This document shows positions 1-7,877 of a stretch of DNA of 64,000 nt, piece by piece; position 1 is the stretch's first letter; each line of letters begins with the position of its first letter. Position numbers and translations under genes: made by a program. This DNA comes from JAUIET01 sp045106985 (GTDB lineage: Bacteria > Pseudomonadota > Gammaproteobacteria > Pseudomonadales > JAUIET01): contig JBGCFQ010000036.1 of the NCBI GenBank assembly GCA_045106985.1, positions 1 to 64,000 on the forward strand. The letters run 5' to 3'. The notes under the pieces are model-generated. The model was not told the DNA's origin. It was given only the letters and a program-made list of their open reading frames with translations, and ran no database searches.

Positions 1-191
1 GTATTACTGAACCAAAACACCTAAGCGAACTTAAGCCCTTGATACTACTCAGCAACACACGAGTTTTTCGTTGAATACTTCTTCTGTGGCATCACCACAA
101 AACAAGTACCCACACGTATTACTTGATCAAATTGTTAAACAGCCTGCAGGGTGCTGGACCCTACATTCACTCGGCTCTGTGTGCCGAAGAG
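1..191 (-). other. rRNA operon leader (5' external transcribed region; 16S lies beyond left edge)
   Basis: Read on the minus strand, this stretch starts just downstream of a strong promoter (-10 at 198-203), contains an antitermination boxA (132-143) and continues with a GTGTGGGTACTTG-like segment very similar to the leader upstream of 16S rRNA in E. coli (boxA, then ACAATCTGTGTGGGCACT). Two small hairpins lie between promoter and boxA (arms CGGC/GCCG near 173-187 and GGGT/ACCC near 150-162). In E. coli boxA is roughly 150 bases upstream of mature 16S, so the gene should begin a few tens of bases beyond position 1. The same boxA also occurs before 23S in spacers, but the promoter directly upstream argues for the 16S leader. 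No mature rRNA is in the window. Confidence 0.8.
132..143 (-). promoter_or_regulatory. boxA antitermination site of rRNA leader
   Basis: On the minus strand reads GCTGTTTAACAA, one substitution from the proteobacterial boxA core TGCTCTTTAACA bound by NusB/NusE. It lies about 50 bases downstream of the predicted transcription start, the usual position in rrn leaders. Confidence 0.75.
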
Positions 192-197
192 GGGCGC

Positions 198-225
198 ATT
201 ATACGTATCCAATGACGCTTGGCAA
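198..225 (-). promoter_or_regulatory. rRNA operon P1-type promoter
   Basis: On the minus strand: -35 TTGCCA (225-220), 16-base spacer, perfect -10 TATAAT (203-198), then a GC-rich discriminator GCGCCCC (197-191). A/T-rich sequence upstream of the -35 (about 231-262) could act as an UP element. A consensus -10 with a GC-rich discriminator is typical of growth-rate and stringently controlled rRNA promoters. Confidence 0.8.
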
Positions 226-520
226 TAGCTTATCGAAAGAAAATTCCAAGGTCGTTAAATAGTCCATTTTGGAAGCGCAATTGCGTTCGATTTAAGCTCC
301 TAATGCAGCAAGAATTGAGCTCAACAACATGCTTAATCATATAGCGGCGCAAAAAGATCCGCCACCTCCGCCACATTAGCTGGTATGCAAGATCAGGCTG
401 GTATAGTTCGACCTGGCTTTCACAAGCGTTTACCATAAACGGCTGCGAACCTATCTCGCACCTTAATAGTAGCTGCACAAGGCGCAGCAAATACGCGAAA
501 CGCATTTATCAGGAGAAAAT

Positions 521-2017
521 ATGTCTAATCAGGAACAGATCCTGCTTGGCTTGGGCGATAAAAAAGTTTACCTGAACCCTAAGTATGCAAATCGACACGG
601 CTTAATAGCCGGCGCAACAGGTACTGGCAAGACAGTTACCTTACAAATGATGGCCGAGTCTTTCTCAAGAATAGGTGTGCCTGTGTTTCTCGCAGACGTT
701 AAAGGAGATGTTTCCGGCATTAGCCAGCCGGGCAAGTCGCACCCTAAGGTAGAAGAACGGTTTGTGAAGATGGAGATAGAGGACTATGAATGGCGCGGCT
801 GCCCTACTGTGTTCTGGGACCTATACGGCAAGAAGGGTCACCCTATTCGCGCTACGGTTTCAGATATGGGGCCCACCTTACTAGCCCGCCTGCTGGATTT
901 GAATGAAACCCAAGAGGGCATACTCACCATCGCTTTTGCATTGGCTGACGATGAGGGCATGTTGCTGCTGGACATGAAAGACCTGCGCAGCATGCTGCAG
1001 CATATCGCTGACCACGCGAAAGAGCTTAAAGCAGAGTACGGCAACGTATCCTCTTCTTCGGTAGGCGCAATACAGCGCCGACTTTTAGTCATTGAACGGG
1101 ACGGTGGTAAGAAGTTCTTTGGCGAGCCAATGTTAGAACTCAACGATTTGATCAGCACCAACTCGCAAGGCCTTGGCCGCATCAACGTTCTCGCAGCCGA
1201 TACTTTGATTCAAAGCCCACGGCTATATTCCACATTCCTGCTTTGGCTCTTGTCGGAGTTGTTTGAAAACCTGCCAGAAATGGGCGACCCCGATAAACCT
1301 AAATTCGTTTTCTTCTTTGATGAAGCGCATTTGTTATTCAACGACGCCCCAAAAGCGCTGGTGCAAAAAATAGAGCAAGTAGTGCGGTTGATTCGATCTA
1401 AAGGTGTGGGTGTGTATTTCGTTACCCAAAGTCCCGGTGATCTTCCGGATACAGTTCTTGCGCAACTGGGCAACCGTGTGCAACACGCCTTACGTGCATT
1501 TACCCCCAGAGATCAGAAAATCGTTCGTGCCGCGGCCGATACCTTTAGACCAAACCCGAAATTCAAAACACGCGACGCTATTATGCAGATGGGCGTTGGT
1601 GAGGCACTGGTCTCTGTATTGCAATCAAAGGGCACGCCGAGCATTGTTGAACGCACGCTGATTAAGCCACCGTTCTCGCGAATCGGTCCGGCTAAGCCAG
1701 CTGAGCGCAAGGCCGTTCAAGCTGACAGCCCGTATGGCCACAAGTACGATAAAACGGTAGACCGCGCTTCTGCTTATGAGATGCTAACGGAACGGGCTGA
1801 TCTGGCAGCCAAGAAAGCGGAGGAAGCAGCGAAAGCCAAAGCTGCAGACAAGGCAAAGGCGAAGAAAGAAGCGGCCGAGCGCAAATCAAAATCGCGCAGC
1901 TCACGCCGGGGCGACTCTGTCAGCGATGCCTTCCTTAAAAGCGTTACGCGCTCGATAGGCAGTCAGGTGGGAAGAAAGCTAATACGCGGAATACTTGGTT
2001 CCCTGTTCAAAGGGTAG
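521..2017 (+). CDS. yjgR: HerA-like ATPase of the DUF853 (YjgR) family
   Basis: 498 residues, about the length of E. coli YjgR (500). The N-terminus has a Walker A loop GATGTGKT at residues 31-38, followed by LADVKGD. A Walker B-like FFFDEAHLLF stands near residue 265, as in HerA/FtsK-type motor ATPases. The C-terminal third (about 415-465) is a charged Ala/Lys/Glu-rich helix. The cellular role of DUF853 proteins is poorly known; a DNA or protein translocase activity is inferred only from the fold. AGGAGA (511-516) is well placed before the ATG. It is transcribed away from the rRNA operon and stands alone; the next gene, msrQ, converges on it. The family assignment is firm, the function is not. 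Confidence 0.88.
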   Translation: MSNQEQILLGLGDKKVYLNPKYANRHGLIAGATGTGKTVTLQMMAESFSRIGVPVFLADVKGDVSGISQPGKSHPKVEERFVKMEIEDYEWRGCPTVFWDLYGKKGHPIRATVSDMGPTLLARLLDLNETQEGILTIAFALADDEGMLLLDMKDLRSMLQHIADHAKELKAEYGNVSSSSVGAIQRRLLVIERDGGKKFFGEPMLELNDLISTNSQGLGRINVLAADTLIQSPRLYSTFLLWLLSELFENLPEMGDPDKPKFVFFFDEAHLLFNDAPKALVQKIEQVVRLIRSKGVGVYFVTQSPGDLPDTVLAQLGNRVQHALRAFTPRDQKIVRAAADTFRPNPKFKTRDAIMQMGVGEALVSVLQSKGTPSIVERTLIKPPFSRIGPAKPAERKAVQADSPYGHKYDKTVDRASAYEMLTERADLAAKKAEEAAKAKAADKAKAKKEAAERKSKSRSSRRGDSVSDAFLKSVTRSIGSQVGRKLIRGILGSLFKG

Positions 2018-2133
2018 AGAGAAAAATAGAGCGCGAGGGCTAGAAAGAAAATCCAGTGGAGATGACGCGTAATTGTGCTATCCAGATTACGCCATCGCGC
2101 TTACTCTCTATCGCTCAAGAGCTTAGCTAAAAG

Positions 2134-2754
2134 CTAAGCAGCCTTGCGAGCAGACCTTCTCTGAAGCAATCTCCAACCCAGCAATAAGGCGATGACCGAA
2201 GAATAGACTAAGGCCTCGCCGTAGTCGCTGCGAACTTGCCAGATAATGTGCGCTGCGGCCAATAACGCAACAGCGTAGATAGCCTTATGCAATGACTTCC
2301 AGCGCCGCCCTAGTTTTCGCACCATATAATCCGTTGAAGTGACGGCCAACGGCGTCATTAATAGCAGAGCAGTAAAGCCAACCGCAATGTAGGGTCGCTC
2401 AACAAGCTCGCTGCCTATTTCGGCCCATCGCCACGCAAGAAGAAATGCGCTGTAACAAAGTAAGTGCAACACACCGTACACCCAGGTAGTCACCCCAAGA
2501 ACTCGACGATAGCGCAAAGGCTTCCAACTCTTGAATCGTTCGCGGTTCCTCAGAAATTTGGCGAAAGGCGATACCGCAAGCGTTACGATCAGCAAGCGCA
2601 ACACCCACTCACCCGTTTCGTCCACCAGTACGTCTGCAGGGTCTGGACCGAGCGTATTGTTTACAGCCGCAAACAGTAAGGCACAGGCCGGCACCGCTAG
2701 CAAAAGCACTAGCAGTAATTTTTTTAGAGCAATGGACTTAGAGGAGGAAGTCAA
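2134..2754 (-). CDS. msrQ: MsrQ, haem-binding membrane subunit of the MsrPQ methionine sulfoxide reductase
   Basis: 206-residue inner-membrane protein with about six hydrophobic segments. It belongs to the ferric-reductase-like transmembrane family (YedZ). Candidate haem ligands are His97 (GVLHLL), His156 (SLHKAIY) and His169 (AAAHIIW). MsrQ passes electrons from the respiratory chain or flavin to periplasmic MsrP, which repairs oxidised methionines in envelope proteins. It follows msrP by 36 bases on the same strand, so the pair is one operon. An 8-bp hairpin (2121-2139) overlaps its stop codon, with no T-run to make it a clear terminator. Confidence 0.9.
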   Translation of the reverse strand: MTSSSKSIALKKLLLVLLLAVPACALLFAAVNNTLGPDPADVLVDETGEWVLRLLIVTLAVSPFAKFLRNRERFKSWKPLRYRRVLGVTTWVYGVLHLLCYSAFLLAWRWAEIGSELVERPYIAVGFTALLLMTPLAVTSTDYMVRKLGRRWKSLHKAIYAVALLAAAHIIWQVRSDYGEALVYSSVIALLLGWRLLQRRSARKAA

Positions 2755-2790
2755 AGAATCGAATATCTAATCTATTAGCGTTATCTGTGT

Positions 2791-3792
2791 TTAGTAGTGT
2801 CGAGTTAAATCCATGCCCGCGTACAAGTGCGCAACCTGCTCACCATAGCCATTGAACATTTGGGTATCTATGCGGTTGGGTGCCAACAGTGACGATGGCA
2901 AGCGGCGCTCTGCAGCCTGACTCCAACGCGGGTGATCAACCTCAGGGTTTACGTTGGCATAGAACCCGTATTCGCGGGCAGCGATCTGCGACCAGCTGGT
3001 CCGCGGCTCACGCTTGCTAAAGCTGATCCGTACTATCGACTTAATGCTCTTGAAACCATATTTCCAGGGCACCACCAACCGCAAAGGAGCCCCATTTTGG
3101 TTCGGCAACTGCTTGCCATATAAACCGGTCGCCATAAACGCCAGCGGGTTCATTGCTTCGTCGATTCGCAGGCCTTCTTCGTAAGGCCAATCAATGGTGC
3201 CAGAAAAAGAACGCTGACCACGCATCTCTTTTGGCCGCACAAGAGTTTCGAATTTAACGTATTTCGCATCGCTGTTCGGCTCAAATTGCTTCAGCATGTC
3301 GGCCAAAGAAAAGCCCACCCAAGGTATTACCATCGACCAGGCTTCCACACATCGCAAACGATAAATTCGCTCTTCAAGCGCATTAGTCTTTAGAATATCT
3401 TCTAGATTATAAGTGCCCGGTTTGCCGCACTCGCCATCAATCTTTACTTCCCATGGGTCAGTCGTCAAAGCGGACCCATATCGTTGCGGATCGCCCTTAC
3501 CCGTACCAAACTCATAGAAGTTGTTGTACTGCAGCACGTCATTGTATGGCGTTTGTTGCTCGCCAGTGTAAAAGGGGTTGCCCGCTTCTGCCTTCACAGC
3601 AGAGAAACTAAGATCTTTCAGCTTACTTGAAGAAGGTGCGCTGGCAACAGCCGATTCCGATTTGGAGCAAGCCCCTAAGGCACCAGCGGCAATCAGAGCT
3701 CCTGAGGCCCCGAGAAAACGACGCCTATTCAAATAAGCGGTCTCGGATGTGATCTCGGATGTCTTAATATCAGCGGCTTTCTTTATCAGCAT
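2791..3792 (-). CDS. msrP: MsrP, periplasmic molybdenum-dependent methionine sulfoxide reductase
   Basis: 333 residues, sulfite-oxidase/YedY family. A Tat signal is visible: RRRFLG at residues 23-28, then a hydrophobic Ala/Gly stretch. Cys148, in the context YRLRCVEAW, matches the molybdopterin-liganding cysteine of YedY. The enzyme reduces free and protein-bound methionine sulfoxide with electrons from MsrQ. Unusually, the end of the signal reads GALGACS, which looks like a lipobox with Cys42 followed by Ser; the E. coli enzyme is a soluble periplasmic protein. A membrane-anchored form is therefore possible here. It lies downstream of pssA, as in P. aeruginosa. Confidence 0.92.
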   Translation of the reverse strand: MLIKKAADIKTSEITSETAYLNRRRFLGASGALIAAGALGACSKSESAVASAPSSSKLKDLSFSAVKAEAGNPFYTGEQQTPYNDVLQYNNFYEFGTGKGDPQRYGSALTTDPWEVKIDGECGKPGTYNLEDILKTNALEERIYRLRCVEAWSMVIPWVGFSLADMLKQFEPNSDAKYVKFETLVRPKEMRGQRSFSGTIDWPYEEGLRIDEAMNPLAFMATGLYGKQLPNQNGAPLRLVVPWKYGFKSIKSIVRISFSKREPRTSWSQIAAREYGFYANVNPEVDHPRWSQAAERRLPSSLLAPNRIDTQMFNGYGEQVAHLYAGMDLTRHY

Positions 3793-3887
3793 TTTGTAGT
3801 ACCCCGTAACTGTTCACTTTGTTAGACCACTAACACCGAAAAGATTCCGTCTTTTTATTCTGCGGTTATTTGTACACCGCAGCGTCC

Positions 3888-4715
3888 TTAGGCCGCCGCG
3901 CCGCCTGTATCTCGCGGCTTGCGTCGGAGTTTCCGCCAGACAGACGCTATAGGTCCGGAGAAGGCATACAACAAGGATAAAAGAAACAATACGGCCGCCG
4001 GGTCCATCGCTATCACCACAAACAGCATGGTCACTAGAAACATCGCTACAAAGGGTACGCGGCCCTTAAAATCTATTGCTTTGAAGCTCTCATAGCGAAC
4101 ATTACTGACCATCAATAAGCCAGCGAATGCCGTGAAACCGCCAAAAAACAATTGAGCCGCTCTCGGAAGCTCAAGCCCAAGGACACCAAGCTCCGTGCAC
4201 AACCACACGGTTGCAGCAACAAACATAGCCGCCGCCGGGCTCGCCAAACCTGTGAAATATCGCTTATCGGCCGTGTCAGCCTGCGCATTAAAGCGCGCTA
4301 AGCGCAACGCAGCGCACACCAGATAAATAAAAGCCATCGACCACCCCAGTTTACCGAGAGCAGACAAACACCACATAAACATGATTAGTGCAGGTGCAAC
4401 GCCGAATGTGACCAAATCTGACAAACTGTCATACTCCTCACCAAACTTGCTTTGGGAGTTAGTGAGCCTCGCGATGCGTCCGTCCATTCCATCAAGGATT
4501 AGACCGAAGAATATTGCCAGCCCCGCCGCTTCAAAGTCCATATTGATGGCTGCAATAATGGCGTAAAAACCAGAGAAGAGCGCGGCCGTTGTAAACAGGT
4601 TAGGCAACAAGAAAATGCCACGATGACGCACTTGCTCACCATTTTCAGACACCTCTTCTACATGCTCATCAATTGGCAGCAAGCCTTCTAAAGTGCTGTC
4701 TCTCTTATCGCTCAT
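3888..4715 (-). CDS. pssA: CDP-diacylglycerol-serine O-phosphatidyltransferase
   Basis: 275-residue integral membrane enzyme that makes phosphatidylserine from CDP-diacylglycerol and L-serine, the first step to phosphatidylethanolamine. The CDP-alcohol phosphotransferase signature is complete: D78-G79-x2-A82-R83-x8-G92-x3-D96-x3-D100. Several hydrophobic helices follow. It is the membrane type found in Pseudomonas and Bacillus, not the phospholipase-D-like E. coli PssA. In Pseudomonas pssA directly follows ilvC; here ilvY stands between it and the ilv genes. A hairpin (CTGCGG/CCGCAG) lies between it and msrP. Confidence 0.92.
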   Translation of the reverse strand: MSDKRDSTLEGLLPIDEHVEEVSENGEQVRHRGIFLLPNLFTTAALFSGFYAIIAAINMDFEAAGLAIFFGLILDGMDGRIARLTNSQSKFGEEYDSLSDLVTFGVAPALIMFMWCLSALGKLGWSMAFIYLVCAALRLARFNAQADTADKRYFTGLASPAAAMFVAATVWLCTELGVLGLELPRAAQLFFGGFTAFAGLLMVSNVRYESFKAIDFKGRVPFVAMFLVTMLFVVIAMDPAAVLFLLSLLYAFSGPIASVWRKLRRKPRDTGGAAA

Positions 4716-4728
4716 TTGGGCGAACCTC

Positions 4729-4822
4729 AGTGTAGTGTGTTAAATAGAATGCAGGGACAGCGAACGGCTTCTCGCTGAGCACAACCTCGATGACTCTGTA
4801 TTTGCATTCTATTCACTACACT
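4729..4822. repeat. 94-bp inverted repeat between pssA and ilvY
   Basis: Left arm 4729-4753 reads AGTGTAGTG, five extra bases, then AATAGAATGCA; right arm 4803-4822 is the exact reverse complement without those five bases, so 20 bases pair perfectly around a one-sided bulge. The region between holds no gene. It is placed between the pssA start and the ilvY end. Confidence 0.7.
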
Positions 4823-4838
4823 AGTTTGTTAAACCCGG

Positions 4839-5732
4839 CTAATCCCGGGCCGCGTCCCAGACAGCCTTAATCAATGGCTCATCGAGTCGCTGTTTTAAAG
4901 TACACAAGCCGATGTCAAAATCGGGAAGCTCAGGGGAACATTCAATAACGCGTATGCTATCACGAACTGGGCTTTCCTCTAACACCAGCTCGGGCACCGC
5001 AGCAATACCACAACCAAGCGCGACCATGCTTACGATGGCTTCGTGACCCGTTACCTGTGCATAAATGTCAGGTTTCAGTCGATGAATTCTCAACCAGCTT
5101 TCCACGTGCTTTCTTGCAAGGCCTGCTTCAGCAATTATCAGCGGTACTTTGGTCCAATCCATGCCTGTGAGATCGCCTCCACAGTCGTCGATGCATCGAT
5201 CTATCAGAGCAGAACGTCGCGACACAATAAACTGCATTTTAGAACGTCGTAAACTCTGAAACGCAATCTTAGAGGACAAGTCTGCCGACTTGGCAGCAAT
5301 CACCATGTCCTCCAAGCCAGCACGAAGATGTTGCAAGCTCTCGGCCTGGTCACCGGTGTGCAGTTTGATATCCAAATGAGTATGTCGAATCCGCAGTCGG
5401 CCCAGTATTCCAGCCAGCAGCCCATGACTAGCTGTAACAGAACAGAACAGGCTAATCTCCCCTTTCAACTCCTCACTTTGCTGCTGCAAGTTAGTTTGCA
5501 GCGTTTCCCATGCTTGTAAGCACGTTAAGGCATAGCGGCGAAACTCGCTACCTGCGGGCGTTAACCTGACCGATCGATTGTTGCGCTCGAAAAGAACACT
5601 ACCTACTTGCTGCTCCAGCCTGGCGATCTGCCTGCTCAGCGTAGAAGGACTAAGGTGCTGCCGTTCGCTGGTTTGGGCGAAATGGAGGCTGTCGGTGAGA
5701 TCAAGATAAATGCGAAGAGTTTGGATATCCAT
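4839..5732 (-). CDS. ilvY: IlvY, LysR-family regulator of ilvC
   Basis: 297 residues, the usual LysR-family length. An N-terminal winged helix-turn-helix occupies about residues 1-60 (FAQTSERQHLSPSTLSRQIARLE), followed by the periplasmic-binding-protein-like effector domain. E. coli IlvY senses acetolactate or acetohydroxybutyrate and activates the divergent ilvC. The gene is divergent from a class II ilvC with 114 bases between the start codons, exactly the E. coli arrangement; this supports the name beyond family membership. Pseudomonas species normally lack it at this locus. Confidence 0.85.
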   Translation of the reverse strand: MDIQTLRIYLDLTDSLHFAQTSERQHLSPSTLSRQIARLEQQVGSVLFERNNRSVRLTPAGSEFRRYALTCLQAWETLQTNLQQQSEELKGEISLFCSVTASHGLLAGILGRLRIRHTHLDIKLHTGDQAESLQHLRAGLEDMVIAAKSADLSSKIAFQSLRRSKMQFIVSRRSALIDRCIDDCGGDLTGMDWTKVPLIIAEAGLARKHVESWLRIHRLKPDIYAQVTGHEAIVSMVALGCGIAAVPELVLEESPVRDSIRVIECSPELPDFDIGLCTLKQRLDEPLIKAVWDAARD

Positions 5733-5764
5733 CTACACGCTCATTACAAGTATATGCCGATTTA

Positions 5765-5781
5765 TGGAATACTGAGTTCCA
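5765..5781. promoter_or_regulatory. candidate IlvY operator in the ilvY-ilvC intergenic region
   Basis: Small dyad TGGAA-N7-TTCCA, fitting the loose T-N11-A shape of LysR-family sites. It is the clearest dyad between the divergent genes. Assignment is by position only. Confidence 0.3.
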
Positions 5782-5846
5782 ATTATATCATTTTACGCAA
5801 TCTCAGCGCTACTGTAACCTTACGTGATAACCTCAGGAGCTACACA

Positions 5847-7310
5847 ATGAACTACTTCAATTCTCTTCCGTTGCGAAAACAGCTGTTACAACTTGGCAAA
5901 TGCCGCTTTATGGATGCCTCGGAATTTAGCGACGGCGTAAACAAACTCAAAGGGAAGAAGCTAGTAGTGATCGGCTGTGGCTCACAGGGTTTAAACCAAG
6001 GTTTAAACCTGCGCGATAGCGGCCTCGATATCTCCTACGCTTTGCGCCAAGCTGCTATTGACGAGAAGCGCCAAAGCTGGAAGAACGCAACAGAAAATGG
6101 CTTTACTGTTGGCTCATATGAAGATTTGGTTCCTACCGCAGATGTAGTGTTAAACCTCACACCTGATAAGCAGCATTCTTCTGTTGTGGACGCCGTAATG
6201 CCATTGATGAAGCAAGATGCCTGCTTAGCATACTCGCACGGTTTTAATATCGTTGAAGAAGGAAAGCAAATTCGTGAAGACTTGACCGTTGTTATGGTGG
6301 CGCCCAAGTGCCCAGGCACCGAAGTACGCGAAGAGTATAAGCGTGGTTTCGGCGTTCCAACATTGATTGCAGTGCACGCTGAAAACGACCCCAAAGGTGA
6401 TGGCATGGACATCGCCAAGGCCTACGCTGCAGGAACAGGCGGCCATCGTGCTGGCGTGTTGGAATCATCTTTTATTGCCGAAGTGAAGTCAGACCTTCTC
6501 GGCGAGCAAACTATTTTGTGCGGCATGTTGCAAACAGGTGCAATACTTTGTTTCGACAAAATGATCGAGCAAGGCATCGATTCAGGATATGCGTCCAAGC
6601 TTATACAGTACGGCTGGGAAACGATTACTGAAGCACTTAAGCACGGCGGCATCACCAATATGATGGACCGGCTCTCAAACCCTGGCAAAGTACGCGCTTT
6701 TGAATTGGCGGAAGAGCTGCGCGGCATAATGCGACCTCTTTACGAGAAGCACATTGACGACATTATGAGTGGTCACTTTTCCAAAACAATGATGGAAGAT
6801 TGGGCCAATGATGATGTGAATTTGTTGAAGTGGCGCGCGGCAACTGCTGAAACGGATTTTGAAAAATCGACCGCCACCACTGCTGACATTAGCGAGCAGG
6901 AATACTTCGATCACGGCATATTGTTGGTTGCGATGGTTAAAGCTGGTGTTGAATTGGCGTTTGAAGTTATGACCCAAGCCGGCATTATCGATGAGTCGGC
7001 GTACTATGAGTCGCTGCATGAAACACCGCTAATCGCGAACACCATTGCTCGTCGCAAGCTGTATGAAATGAACGTTGTAATTTCAGACACCGCTGAGTAC
7101 GGTTGTTATTTGTTTGACCAGGCCGCTAGACCGCTGCTGGAAGAATTCATGACTCGTATTGATACCGATGTGATCGGCAGAGGCTTGAAAGACAACGGCG
7201 AAGTGGACAACGTTGAGTTAATTGCTGTTAACGAAGCTGTTCGTCAACATCCAGTAGAGATCGTCGGCAAGGAATTACGTAGGCATATGACGGCGATGAA
7301 GCGTATTTAA
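5847..7310 (+). CDS. ilvC: Ketol-acid reductoisomerase, class II (long form)
   Basis: 487 residues, matching the E. coli class II enzyme (491) and not the ~338-residue class I enzyme of Pseudomonas. It converts acetolactate or acetohydroxybutyrate to the dihydroxy acids of valine and isoleucine synthesis with NADPH and Mg2+. The Rossmann loop GCGSQG is at residues 43-48. Arg67, Arg75 and Ser77 match the NADPH-phosphate-binding residues of E. coli IlvC. Two tandem C-terminal helical domains follow, as expected for class II. The frame is open further upstream, into ilvY, but the ATG at 5847 has a CAGGAG ribosome-binding site (5834-5838) and begins with the family N-terminus MNYFNSLPLR. It is convergent with ilvH. 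Confidence 0.95.
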   Translation: MNYFNSLPLRKQLLQLGKCRFMDASEFSDGVNKLKGKKLVVIGCGSQGLNQGLNLRDSGLDISYALRQAAIDEKRQSWKNATENGFTVGSYEDLVPTADVVLNLTPDKQHSSVVDAVMPLMKQDACLAYSHGFNIVEEGKQIREDLTVVMVAPKCPGTEVREEYKRGFGVPTLIAVHAENDPKGDGMDIAKAYAAGTGGHRAGVLESSFIAEVKSDLLGEQTILCGMLQTGAILCFDKMIEQGIDSGYASKLIQYGWETITEALKHGGITNMMDRLSNPGKVRAFELAEELRGIMRPLYEKHIDDIMSGHFSKTMMEDWANDDVNLLKWRAATAETDFEKSTATTADISEQEYFDHGILLVAMVKAGVELAFEVMTQAGIIDESAYYESLHETPLIANTIARRKLYEMNVVISDTAEYGCYLFDQAARPLLEEFMTRIDTDVIGRGLKDNGEVDNVELIAVNEAVRQHPVEIVGKELRRHMTAMKRI

Positions 7311-7381
7311 TTAGTTTCTTTCTAGAATATAGTTCTCTAAAAAACGAGTTCGATAGCGTGTGTGTCTCGAAAGGCGCCTCG

Positions 7382-7516
7382 CTACCGAGTACTCCTTTTG
7401 TTGCGTGACTTGCCCCCTCCGGGGTTCCCTCTCTCCTAGAACAGCCGTCGCTGCGCTTGTCTGTTCTACTCGCTCGGTCTGCCTCTTTGACCTCCACAAA
7501 AGCAGTACTCGATACC
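7382..7516. repeat. Long imperfect palindrome A
   Basis: Arms of about 18 bases at 7382-7399 (CTACCGAGTACTCCTTTT) and 7498-7516 pair with few mismatches. An inner perfect pair TAGAACAG/CTGTTCTA is at 7437-7444 and 7461-7468. The segment CTCCGGGGTTCCCTCTCT (7417-7434) resembles the core of palindromes C and D. It lies between convergent ilvC and ilvH and encodes nothing recognisable. Confidence 0.65.
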
Positions 7517-7580
7517 AAGGCTCTTACTGCAGTAAGTCATGAACATTAGCTATAAAATCTAGCGCGCTGGCAAGATTTGA

Positions 7581-7726
7581 GCCGCGAGATCACTAGAGGT
7601 GTTTGCGTAGGTAAAAAGAGCCAACCGACGGAGCAAAAAAGACTAGCACAGCGACGGCTTTTTTGTGATGGAGGGTACCCGGGACGGGTTGGGTCTCGAA
7701 GCAAAGGCCTCTAGTGATCTCGTGGC
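7581..7726. repeat. Long imperfect palindrome B
   Basis: 26-base arms at 7581-7606 and 7701-7726 pair with three mismatches (core GAGATCACTAGAGG / CCTCTAGTGATCTC). The stem partly continues inward (AGAGCCAACC against GGTTGGGTCT). No gene is seen. With palindrome A it fills most of the 567-base gap (7311-7877) between ilvC and ilvH; the remaining bases hold nothing I recognise. Confidence 0.7.
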
Positions 7727-7877
7727 GGGATTGACTTTGAAAGACTGGACTGGACACCTTACCCTGTTGATGAGAGCGCCAGACACCCTATTGAACAAAA
7801 ATCAACACAGGAATCCACAGTGCAATTCGACGCTTTTTTGCAGCCTTACCAATCAACAAACCACAATCCAATAGTGC

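Noticed and set aside
230..505. 91-codon open frame on the minus strand, and 63-codon frame at 71-262
   Set aside because: Both lie over the rRNA promoter and leader or its upstream region, have no ribosome-binding site and no recognisable protein features.
2121..2139. 8-bp perfect hairpin over the msrQ stop codon as a terminator
   Set aside because: No T-run on either strand; may be a weak stop but cannot be called.
5607..5846. 80-codon upstream extension of ilvC
   Set aside because: It lies inside ilvY and across the intergenic promoter region; the ATG at 5847 has a good ribosome-binding site and the family N-terminus.
7228..7874. Short open frames in the ilvC-ilvH gap
   Set aside because: They follow the GC-rich arms of palindromes A and B on both strands and have no protein-like composition or start signals.
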